11,256 bases of DNA from contig CALCGT010000036.1 of assembly GCA_937901125.1 (NCBI GenBank), forward strand, positions 1-11,256, written 5' to 3'. Position 1 is the stretch's first letter; the number at the start of each line of letters is the position of its first letter. Origin of the DNA: an uncultured Clostridia bacterium (GTDB lineage Bacteria; Bacillota; Clostridia; Lachnospirales; Anaerotignaceae). Below the pieces are notes generated by a model, which saw only the letters and a program-made list of their open reading frames with translations, had not been told where the DNA came from and did no database searches. The position numbers were made by a program, and so were the translations under genes. This document shows, piece after piece, positions 1 through 5,840 of the stretch.

Positions 1-1
1 G

Positions 2-55
2 CAGAGCGGGCGGTTGTTAAAGCCCGCTTCGCGGTCTTCAGCACTGAAGTAATAA
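2..55 (+). other. 3' end of an upstream plus-strand transcription unit (partial)
   Basis: The first bases read openly in one frame from position 2 to tandem stops TAA TAA at 50-55, about 16 residues, with a rho-independent terminator immediately after. This would fit the C-terminal tail of a gene lying mostly left of the window. The same stretch also contains two hairpins (arms 5-11/22-28 and 36-41/44-49), so the 3' part of a structured RNA is an equal possibility. Nothing here identifies a product. Confidence 0.25.
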
Positions 56-60
56 CAAAA

Positions 61-87
61 GGACGGCAATGCCGTCCCTCTTTTTTT
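61..87. terminator. Bidirectional rho-independent terminator
   Basis: A 7-bp perfect stem (GGACGGC/GCCGTCC, 61-67 and 71-77) with a 3-nt loop is followed on the plus strand by CTC and seven T (81-87). On the minus strand it is followed by TTTTGTTATT. It therefore can end transcription from the left-hand unit and also the minus-strand ATP-grasp gene, whose stop codon is at 93-95. Confidence 0.85.
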
Positions 88-92
88 ATCAT

Positions 93-1286
93 TTATTTCA
101 GTTCTGATACCATTTCAAAATATCCATTCATTTCTTCCTCTGTCTGGAAATTTGCCATATAAAGCTGATTGCCCATAGCACCGCTAAGGGCATCGGGCAC
201 ACGTGCTGCCATTTTGATCTGTGTGCCGTATTTTGCTATGATATCTTCGTGGCTCATCTGATAAGCCTTACCATCCCTGCGTCCCACATAGGCACAGAAA
301 TGATGCTCTCCTTCTGGCTTTGTGGAACGGTCAAAGGCAATCATATCTGCCCAGATCTTATATACATCTGTACTGTGGGCAAAATTCATCATATCGGGAG
401 AGAATCCGCCGCTGGGGCGCATATTCACTTCCAGACCCATAATATCGCCCTTCTTGCCCAGACCTTTCTGATCCTGAGTCAAACGGAAAAACTCCAGATG
501 GACAAAACGACTCTTGACCCCAAATTTCTTCACAGTGGCACGTCCCGCTTTTTTGGTATCTTCAGGCAGTTCCTTTAAAATATAGAATTTGCAGTCATCG
601 TTTTTATTGACCATATCCATGATAGAGCCGGGCGTCACGTTGCCTGTTTCAAAAAGAATATCCCCTTTGGAATCCACGATGGCATCATAGGAGCAAACCT
701 GACCGTTTACGAATTCTTCCATGATATATGTGACGCCTTCGTGTCTCTGCCCGTAGAAATCTACCAGCTGCTCCTCATTCTCAATTTTAAAATTATGGGA
801 TGCACCTACGCCATTATCAGGCTTTGCGACAACGGGATAGCCCACTTTTTTGATGAACTTTTTACTGCCTTCCAAATCTTTCACCAGATAATAGCGAGCC
901 ACTGCCAGGCCTGCCATTTTATAGTATTCCTTCATTTTGGATTTATACTTGATACGGGGAATATCAACGGTCTGGAAGCCGGAGGTAATGTTAAAATCTG
1001 TCCGCAGCTTTGCATCTCTTTCCAACCAATATTCATTATTAGATTCCAACCAATCGATGCGTCCATATTTGAAAATAAAGAAAGCCACTGCACGGTAAAC
1101 TTCATCCTCATTTTCCAGACTGCTCACCTTATAGTATTCATTCAGGCTGTTTTTCAGATCGCTGCTCAGCGCATCATAGGGCTGATCGCCAATGCCCAAT
1201 ACATTCAGCCCGTTATTTTTCAGTTCACGGCAAAATTTCCAGTAATTTGTAGGGAAATTAGGGGAAATAAATACAAAATTCTTCAT
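93..1286 (-). CDS. ATP-grasp domain ligase, substrate unknown
   Basis: A 397-residue ATP-grasp protein. ATP-grasp enzymes activate a carboxylate as an acyl-phosphate and join it to a nucleophile, usually an amine; the substrates here cannot be told from sequence. Residues 1-110 look like the N-terminal pre-ATP-grasp fold. The ATP-grasp core spans about 115-320: K155 in VVAKPDNGVG is the likely ATP-binding lysine with its glycine-rich loop, E190/E191 in IMEEF lie at the adenine hinge, and E265 (HLEFF) with E286, N288 and R290 (GLEVNMRPSGG) are the probable Mg and phosphate ligands. All key residues are present, so it should be active. No signal peptide is seen, so it is cytosolic. The start is supported by GGAGGT 5 nt upstream. 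It lies 43 bp behind the esterase gene on the same strand, probably in one operon, and ends at the 61-77 terminator. The resemblance is to the broad carbamoyl-phosphate-synthase-like / ATP-grasp_4 group rather than to PurD, PurK or Ddl. Confidence 0.85.
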   Translation of the reverse strand: MKNFVFISPNFPTNYWKFCRELKNNGLNVLGIGDQPYDALSSDLKNSLNEYYKVSSLENEDEVYRAVAFFIFKYGRIDWLESNNEYWLERDAKLRTDFNITSGFQTVDIPRIKYKSKMKEYYKMAGLAVARYYLVKDLEGSKKFIKKVGYPVVAKPDNGVGASHNFKIENEEQLVDFYGQRHEGVTYIMEEFVNGQVCSYDAIVDSKGDILFETGNVTPGSIMDMVNKNDDCKFYILKELPEDTKKAGRATVKKFGVKSRFVHLEFFRLTQDQKGLGKKGDIMGLEVNMRPSGGFSPDMMNFAHSTDVYKIWADMIAFDRSTKPEGEHHFCAYVGRRDGKAYQMSHEDIIAKYGTQIKMAARVPDALSGAMGNQLYMANFQTEEEMNGYFEMVSELK

Positions 1287-1329
1287 AGGTACCTCCGTTC
1301 TTTTTAAATATCTTTTGTAAAATGATTAT

Positions 1330-2094
1330 TCATCCTCGATAAAGCAATGTTTTCATAAAAAATGGGATCTGTCTTTCCCAACTGGCTTCGCAATGTTCTC
1401 CATAGGGCACAATTCGGCTGTTCAGCAGAACGCCTCTCTGTATCAGCATAGAAGAGACTTCGCCATACAGGCGGCGAATCCCTTTGTGGTTTCTGTATTC
1501 CTCAGAACCATAGTCCATATACAAAATGGTATGAGGATCCAGCTTTGCCCGGGTAATCATATTCTTTACTTTTCTAGGGTCTGTCCACAAAGAAGGAGAC
1601 AATGCAGCCGCTCGGGAATAAACATGATTATACTGCATCAATGCGTACAGACTCATCAGACCGCCCATAGAACTGCCGGCAATAAAGGTATGGTTTCTGT
1701 CGGGCAGGGTACGAAAGCTTTCATCAATAGACGGCTTCAATTCATAGGCAAACCAATCCATGGTCATTTCACCTGTGCCTGCGATCTCCCCCACCTCTGG
1801 ATTGCGGAAGGAAAAAGGTGCATATTCCTTTAGCCTGCCATGATCAGGATCGTGGCTACATTCCACCGCAACAATGATCATCTGGGTATGGGTGCGATCC
1901 ATATATCGTTCCATCCCCCAGGATTTTCCATAAGTCGCATCCTCATCAAAAAACACATTATGGCCATCGAACATATATAAGACAGGGTATCTTCTTTCTT
2001 CCTGATGGAAATAGGATTTCGGCAAATAAATATAAACGAAACGTTCCTCATATCCCCCCGGTACAGGAACAGTCACTTCAAAACGCTCAGTCAT
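1330..2094 (-). CDS. Alpha/beta hydrolase, enterochelin-esterase-like (esterase D/Fes type)
   Basis: About 254 residues, matching the esterase/enterochelin-esterase (Fes/IroE) alpha/beta-hydrolase family, which cleaves carboxylic ester bonds. Numbering from the chosen start, the strand-loop region YPVLYMFDGHNVF (36-48) is typical of the family. The nucleophile elbow is G140-S-S142-M-G144, with S142 as catalytic serine. D194 in LYMDYGSEE is the likely acid, and H234 in GEHCEASWERQIP is the catalytic histidine in the family's usual C-terminal setting. There is no signal peptide, so it acts in the cytoplasm. Two starts are possible: 2109 (five residues more, MGEIK) and 2094. I chose 2094 because GGGAGAG sits 8 nt upstream and the extra residues merely translate that ribosome binding site. 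It is the first gene after the promoter at 2150-2178 and is followed by the ATP-grasp gene. True siderophore esterase activity is not shown; an acyl-peptide or carbohydrate ester is as likely. Confidence 0.85.
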   Translation of the reverse strand: MTERFEVTVPVPGGYEERFVYIYLPKSYFHQEERRYPVLYMFDGHNVFFDEDATYGKSWGMERYMDRTHTQMIIVAVECSHDPDHGRLKEYAPFSFRNPEVGEIAGTGEMTMDWFAYELKPSIDESFRTLPDRNHTFIAGSSMGGLMSLYALMQYNHVYSRAAALSPSLWTDPRKVKNMITRAKLDPHTILYMDYGSEEYRNHKGIRRLYGEVSSMLIQRGVLLNSRIVPYGEHCEASWERQIPFFMKTLLYRG

Positions 2095-2149
2095 TTTGAT
2101 CTCTCCCATCTGTTCTTTCCCCTCTTCCAGGAAAGAATTTTATTTTCTA

Positions 2150-2178
2150 AATATAACACAAGCATCTGTAAATGGCAA
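2150..2178 (-). promoter_or_regulatory. Sigma-A-type promoter for esterase/ATP-grasp operon
   Basis: Read on the minus strand, TTGCCA (2173-2178) and TATATT (2150-2155) are separated by exactly 17 nt. This is 5 of 6 matches at each box. The predicted start of transcription lies about 45 nt upstream of the esterase start codon. No other equally good promoter is visible upstream of this gene. Confidence 0.7.
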
Positions 2179-2205
2179 GGGACGGTCATTTCGGCAAAAA
2201 GAAAG

Positions 2206-2251
2206 AAAAAAACCGAATTTGACATGAAACCATGAAAAATTCGGTTTTTTT
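2206..2251. terminator. Symmetric A/T-flanked hairpin between divergent promoters
   Basis: A perfect 15-bp inverted repeat (2206-2220 and 2237-2251) consists of seven A, CCGAATTT and the complement ending in seven T. The 16-nt loop itself contains CATG-AAAC-CATG. Because the repeat carries its own A-run and T-run, it looks like a rho-independent terminator on both strands. It is not at the end of any gene here. It lies between the minus promoter (2150-2178) and the plus promoter (2299-2327), where it could insulate the two divergent units from each other, or mark a lost or unseen small transcript. Confidence 0.6.
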
Positions 2252-2298
2252 ATATTTTCTTTACATATAATACCACAAAATCGCCATAATTTCAAGTC

Positions 2299-2327
2299 TT
2301 GTTCCTCTGTGCTATCCGCAGTATAAT
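2299..2327 (+). promoter_or_regulatory. Putative promoter for the DUF6179/DUF6323-like operon
   Basis: A perfect TATAAT at 2322-2327 is preceded by TTGTTC at 2299-2304 with a 17-nt spacer. The -35 box is weak (3 of 6), the -10 is consensus. Transcription would start around 2334, only about 24 nt before the ATG at 2358 and just ahead of AGGAGG at 2346-2351. Confidence 0.55.
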
Positions 2328-2357
2328 CACAGTCCAAAGAAGAAAAGGAGGGATACT

Positions 2358-3185
2358 ATGGAATATGAATTTGCAAAGCTTTTCCCTATCGTAGAAAGCC
2401 TTTCCAGAAAGTATACACGAAACGAAAGCACTTCTATTTCCTATGAAACAGCACAGCAGCTGATGGAAGCGGTGCTTTATTGTATACAGGAGTTGGAACA
2501 TACTTCTTCAGACCTTCCTGCGGCAGTTCTTTCTGCCACTGATGCTTATGCCCTTGGGTATGCGGCAGTCTTAAGAAAAACAAAGCAGACAGCAGAGCGA
2601 TACAATGCCCTGATGGAACGCTTCTCTTCCTATGGGAATCGAGCATACGAAGAAACTATATCCCAAGGCTTCCCTGCTTTTTTCCGCAGGTATGATCCTC
2701 TGTTTGCCCCACAGGAGCATATCCTCACATTGGATTATCCTCTGCTTCTCCCTTTGGAGGCGCTTTGCGGCATCGACCGGATTGCGGCATATCTGGAATG
2801 TATTGAAACAGAGCAGCGATTCCTGGGATGCTTTTCCGAGGAATTTGTCCGCTCCGCCCTTTCCAAGCATCATCCCCAATGGGAAGAGTTGTTTTTGAAC
2901 CTGCCTTATCATGTCCTGAAAAAGCTTCTCTGCCTCCTTTTGCTGGATATTTATGAGGAAAAAAAACAATTCAGCGATACTGAATATGAAAATCTACGCA
3001 CGAAACTCAATAGGCTGTCAAAAGAAGCATTGAAGGAAAGGCTTACTGCCCTTTTCCAGCAGTTCCTTGCCCAATATTTCCCGCAAGATACAGCCATGGA
3101 AGCATATCTGGGATATGTTATCGGTGATATTGCAGCAGAGCTTTGGCTAGGACTGGAAAAGGACTGTCTGCCTCATATCGTATAA
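2358..3185 (+). CDS. DUF6179-like protein of unknown function
   Basis: A 275-residue, strongly helical, acidic protein without signal peptide or transmembrane segment. I recognise it, from memory only, as resembling the clostridial DUF6179 family; the stretch YDPLFAPQEHILTLDYPLL around residues 111-129 looks like the family's conserved core. No catalytic motif, metal site or nucleotide-binding loop is visible, so no function is proposed. The start is secure: AGGAGG lies 6 nt upstream of ATG and no earlier in-frame start is plausible. It is the first gene of a two-gene operon; the next gene begins 13 bp after its stop codon. A leucine-rich segment (KKLLCLLLLDIYEE, about 196-209) looks like a buried helix or an oligomer contact rather than a membrane span. 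Confidence 0.7.
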   Translation: MEYEFAKLFPIVESLSRKYTRNESTSISYETAQQLMEAVLYCIQELEHTSSDLPAAVLSATDAYALGYAAVLRKTKQTAERYNALMERFSSYGNRAYEETISQGFPAFFRRYDPLFAPQEHILTLDYPLLLPLEALCGIDRIAAYLECIETEQRFLGCFSEEFVRSALSKHHPQWEELFLNLPYHVLKKLLCLLLLDIYEEKKQFSDTEYENLRTKLNRLSKEALKERLTALFQQFLAQYFPQDTAMEAYLGYVIGDIAAELWLGLEKDCLPHIV

Positions 3186-3198
3186 AGGAGGAACTCAT

Positions 3199-3756
3199 AT
3201 GAAAGAAAATCTCATAGAATTGATGCAATTGGAACAGGAAAAGAAACAACTGACATGCTTACTGGACTGCAACAGCAAAACTGCTGCCTTTGGGCTGACC
3301 CTGACAGAAGATGACGCAAAACTACTTCTTTCCGAAAGAAGATCGGCTTTGGGGCAGCAGGAACGGCTGGAATTCGGCGAAGGCATCCTGCCAGCCCTGA
3401 TCGATGCTTTCTGCGATTCTGCGTATATCACCCAGGAAACCTATACTGAGACCCTGATTCAATTACAGGATATTTTTTACGAATATAAAAATGAATCCAT
3501 TGACCTGCTGACAGACAACGAACTGCTTTCCTTCATGGCACAGCAATTTGAAGAAGTCTGCTTTGGAGATGTGGAATATCTCCGAAACACCTGTCTGGAA
3601 CGCTTCTGCCGAGCCATCCGCCGAGGAGATCCTTTGCTGGAAAAAAAGCGGGATGAATATGCCCTTTCAGAAGGCAAAAATCCTTACACAGACCTTGCCG
3701 AAGAAAACCGTTGGGACAGAGAATTATTTTTGCAGGCACTGCAGGATTTATTTTGA
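3199..3756 (+). CDS. DUF6323-like protein of unknown function
   Basis: A 185-residue soluble, acidic helical protein. The central part, with LTEDDAKLLLSERR (about 34-47), FGEGILPALIDAFCDS (about 58-73) and a following FYEYKNES segment, resembles my recollection of the clostridial DUF6323 family, usually encoded next to a DUF6179 protein, as here. No enzyme motif is visible and the function is unknown. The start is fixed by AAGGAGG about 8 nt upstream of ATG. Only 13 bp separate it from the preceding stop, so translation is likely coupled and the two products may form a complex (inference). A terminator follows 7 bp after its TGA stop. Confidence 0.7.
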   Translation: MKENLIELMQLEQEKKQLTCLLDCNSKTAAFGLTLTEDDAKLLLSERRSALGQQERLEFGEGILPALIDAFCDSAYITQETYTETLIQLQDIFYEYKNESIDLLTDNELLSFMAQQFEEVCFGDVEYLRNTCLERFCRAIRRGDPLLEKKRDEYALSEGKNPYTDLAEENRWDRELFLQALQDLF

Positions 3757-3763
3757 CCACAAA

Positions 3764-3793
3764 AAAGACCGCTGATTTTCTCAAGTGGTCTTT
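3764..3793. terminator. Bidirectional terminator between convergent genes
   Basis: The arms AAAGACCGCT (3764-3773) and AGTGGTCTTT (3784-3793) form a 10-bp stem with one G-U pair and a 10-nt loop. The plus strand continues CCTTTTCTTT and the minus strand ends in a run of T complementary to 3761-3766. It closes the plus operon ending at 3756 and the minus gene ending at 3806. Confidence 0.8.
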
Positions 3794-3805
3794 CCTTTTC
3801 TTTAG

Positions 3806-4048
3806 TTACTCCACGATCAATGCCAGCCCTTTTTTCGTCAGGCCTTTGATAACATAATCCGCGCCACAGCACATATCGATCTCCACCACATCCGCAAGTT
3901 CCTCTTCCTCTGCTTTTAGGATAAACGCATTGGCTTCTGCGGAAGTGATGCCTACAGCTTTATAAATATCTGTGGCATCAACCTCGTTTTTCTTTTCATA
4001 AATCTCCTGCGTGATCTGCAGGAGTCTTTTCAGTTCTTTCTGTTCCAT
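3806..4048 (-). CDS. Small winged-helix-like protein
   Basis: An 80-residue protein with the layout of a winged helix-turn-helix domain: helix 1 at 3-20, a short linker, a helix-turn-helix-like pair around DIYKAVGITSAEANAFILKAEEEE (27-50), then two beta strands forming a wing (LADVVEID and ADYVIKGL), ending in the turn TKKG typical of such wings. A Cys-Cys pair (C60-C61) sits in the wing hairpin. The protein is acidic overall, so DNA binding is uncertain and a protein-protein role is possible. The start is supported by AGGAGGT with a 4-5 nt spacer. It is monocistronic, convergent with the DUF6323-like gene, and transcribed divergently from the citrate-synthase operon. A role in regulating either neighbour is only a hypothesis. 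The fold assignment is by eye. Confidence 0.65.
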   Translation of the reverse strand: MEQKELKRLLQITQEIYEKKNEVDATDIYKAVGITSAEANAFILKAEEEELADVVEIDMCCGADYVIKGLTKKGLALIVE

Positions 4049-4076
4049 GATGACCTCCTAAGCGATTCTTAAAAGG

Positions 4077-4085
4077 ATTATACCA
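4077..4085 (-). promoter_or_regulatory. Extended -10 promoter for the small winged-helix gene
   Basis: On the minus strand, TGG directly precedes a perfect TATAAT (4077-4082), giving an extended -10 (TGNTATAAT). The -35 region (TTTTCC) is poor, which an extended -10 can compensate for. The leader would be about 22-25 nt long and includes the AGGAGGT ribosome binding site. Confidence 0.55.
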
Positions 4086-4316
4086 TAAAGGCGAAAAAAG
4101 GAAAATGCCGGAATGCTACAAAAAACACCTTTTATCTCATCAACTTATCTATAGATTTTTCGAATCAATTTTCATATCAAACTTAAATATATTCTATTAT
4201 TTAATCAATATAGAAAGATAAGATATTATATTTAACTTAGTAAAATGCCGAAAAATCAATCTTTCCAACATACAAAATAAGAGAAGGCCATTTATTAAGT
4301 ATTTTTATTATTTTTA
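4086..4316. promoter_or_regulatory. AT-rich intergenic region with dyads, no gene
   Basis: About 230 bp of very AT-rich DNA between the divergent small winged-helix gene and the citrate-synthase promoter. I see no credible coding sequence and no terminator. Two things stand out. An interrupted dyad at 4192-4215 has arms TTCTAT-t-ATT and AAT-ATAGAA. A direct repeat of AAAATGCCG occurs at 4102-4110 and 4242-4250, exactly 140 bp apart. Long A/T runs near 4295-4316 could act as an UP element for the promoter at 4317. Regulator sites are plausible but none matches a known operator convincingly. Confidence 0.4.
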
Positions 4317-4345
4317 TTGACAAAAGATAGTTTTATTGATATATT
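4317..4345 (+). promoter_or_regulatory. Strong sigma-A promoter of the Re-citrate synthase operon
   Basis: A consensus TTGACA (4317-4322) is separated by 17 nt from TATATT (4340-4345). It is preceded by an A/T-rich stretch that may serve as an UP element. The predicted start near 4352 gives a leader of roughly 68 nt before the TTG start at 4420. It is the best promoter in the window, fitting a highly expressed biosynthetic operon. Confidence 0.8.
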
Positions 4346-4373
4346 CTATAAATATAAAAACAAGACAAAAGCA

Positions 4374-4393
4374 GTTGTTCGTATAGGACAAAC
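4374..4393. promoter_or_regulatory. Imperfect dyad in the citrate synthase leader, candidate operator
   Basis: A 20-bp imperfect palindrome (half sites GTTGTTCGTA and TAGGACAAAC, matching at 14 of 20 positions) lies about 22 nt downstream of the predicted transcription start. A repressor bound here would block elongation. The left half also supplies TTGTTC, which with TATACT at 4398-4403 forms a second promoter-like pair spaced by 17 nt, so the dyad may simply be chance. No regulator is identified. Confidence 0.3.
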
Positions 4394-4419
4394 AAATTAT
4401 ACTAGAAGGAGCGATAGCG

Positions 4420-5796
4420 TTGATCACTTATAACGACAAAACCAACCTGCTGGAACTGAGACGATACAAGTACAGCCTGCAGGATATCCCCGAACCCAAC
4501 CTTTACCGCGACAACTACAGCTATGATGAAGTGCCTAAGGTTACTTTTAACTATCGTCAGGTTCCCATGAATGTGCCTGATGAGATCTGGCTGACAGATA
4601 CCACCTTCCGCGATGGTCAGCAGTCCCGTGCCCCTTATACTGTGGAACAGATCAAAACACTGTATGAAATGATGCACAGACTGGGCGGTCCCAAGGGCAA
4701 GATCAGACAATGTGAATTTTTCCTTTACAGCGAAAACGACCGCAGAGCCATCGAAGCCTGCCGTGAACTGGGCTTTGAATTTCCCGAGATCACAGGCTGG
4801 ATCAGAGCCACAAAGGAAGATTTCAAACTGGTAAAAGAAATGGGAATGCCTGAATGTGGCATCCTGGTTTCCTGCTCCGACTATCACATCTTCAATAAAT
4901 TACATAAAACCAGAAAACAAGCGATTGAAGGCTATCTGGAGATCGTTGAAGCGGCTCTGGACATGGGGATCACCCCCCGCTGCCACTTTGAAGATGTCAC
5001 AAGAGCCGACTTCTATGGCTGCGTCGTTCCCTTTGCCACAGAGCTGAAAAAGCTGATGGATAAATATCAGGTTCCTATAAAAATCCGCTTCTGCGATACG
5101 ATGGGCTATGGCGTACCTTACCCCGGCGCTACCCTGCCCCGTTCCGTGGGCGGTATCATCTACGGTGTCAACCACTTCGCTCAAATCCCTAGTGAACTGC
5201 TGGAATGGCATGGTCATAACGACTTCTACAAGGCAGTCGTAAATGCCTCTACTGCATGGCTGTATGGCTGCTCCTCTGTCAACTGCTCTCTGCTGGGCAT
5301 TGGCGAGAGAACAGGCAACACCCCTCTGGAAGCCATGGTCATGGAATATGCTTCCCTGAGAGGTACTCTGGACGGCATGGACACTACAGTCATCACAGAG
5401 ATCGCTGAATACTACGAAAAAGAGCTGGGCTATAAGATCCCCCCTCGCACCCCTTTCGTAGGCAGAGACTTCAACGTAACAAGAGCCGGCATCCATGCAG
5501 ATGGTGTTGCTAAGGATGAAGAAATCTACAACATCTTCAACACAGGCAAGCTGCTGAACCGTCCTCTGAGCGTTGAAGTGAATAAAAACTCCGGTCTTGC
5601 AGGGGTTGCTTACTGGCTAAACCAGACACTGAAGTTGACAGGCGATGAAAAAATGGATAAAAACGACCCTCGTACTGTTATCCTGAAGGAATGGGTAGAC
5701 AAGCAGTACAGCGATGGCCGTATGACCTTCATCAGTGAAGAAGAAATGGAAGACGCATTAAAAGAACTGCTCCCAGAACTGGCAGAAAGACTTTGA
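4420..5796 (+). CDS. Re-citrate synthase (homocitrate/isopropylmalate synthase family)
   Basis: Condenses oxaloacetate and acetyl-CoA to citrate with Re-face stereochemistry (EC 2.3.3.3), the anaerobe-specific alternative to GltA described in Clostridium kluyveri. The 458-residue protein is a DRE-TIM metallolyase: the signature TDTTFRDGQQSR at 59-70 gives R64 and metal ligand D65, and EWHGHNDF gives metal ligands H264 and H266. The GERTGNTPLE motif is at 295-304. A roughly 50-residue N-terminal extension precedes the barrel. It lacks the C-terminal regulatory domain of LeuA, so leucine feedback is not expected. The start is TTG, with AAGGAG 8 nt upstream; the first in-frame ATG (residue 50) would remove the conserved N-terminus. 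Aconitase follows after 44 bp, then isocitrate dehydrogenase, which decides for citrate rather than isopropylmalate or homocitrate chemistry. Automatic pipelines may call it 2-isopropylmalate synthase. Confidence 0.88.
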   Translation: MITYNDKTNLLELRRYKYSLQDIPEPNLYRDNYSYDEVPKVTFNYRQVPMNVPDEIWLTDTTFRDGQQSRAPYTVEQIKTLYEMMHRLGGPKGKIRQCEFFLYSENDRRAIEACRELGFEFPEITGWIRATKEDFKLVKEMGMPECGILVSCSDYHIFNKLHKTRKQAIEGYLEIVEAALDMGITPRCHFEDVTRADFYGCVVPFATELKKLMDKYQVPIKIRFCDTMGYGVPYPGATLPRSVGGIIYGVNHFAQIPSELLEWHGHNDFYKAVVNASTAWLYGCSSVNCSLLGIGERTGNTPLEAMVMEYASLRGTLDGMDTTVITEIAEYYEKELGYKIPPRTPFVGRDFNVTRAGIHADGVAKDEEIYNIFNTGKLLNRPLSVEVNKNSGLAGVAYWLNQTLKLTGDEKMDKNDPRTVILKEWVDKQYSDGRMTFISEEEMEDALKELLPELAERL

Positions 5797-5840
5797 TTAT
5801 ACTTTAGATAAAATTTATTTTTTCTCAGGAGGAAAAAAAT

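Noticed and set aside
2266..2271. TATAAT as -10 box
   Set aside because: The -35 position falls in the T-run of the hairpin with no match to TTGACA; the later TATAAT at 2322 is better placed.
4150..4185. CodY-like box in the AT-rich region upstream of the citrate operon
   Set aside because: The best alignment to AATTTTCWGAAAATT leaves about six mismatches, which is expected by chance in such AT-rich DNA.
4375..4403. Second promoter TTGTTC-N17-TATACT
   Set aside because: Its transcription start would fall on the ribosome binding site, and a much better promoter lies at 4317-4345; kept only as a remark.
4420..5796. 2-isopropylmalate or homocitrate synthase
   Set aside because: It lacks the LeuA C-terminal regulatory domain and is followed by aconitase and NAD-isocitrate dehydrogenase, as with known Re-citrate synthases; no leuC/leuD-type genes are present.
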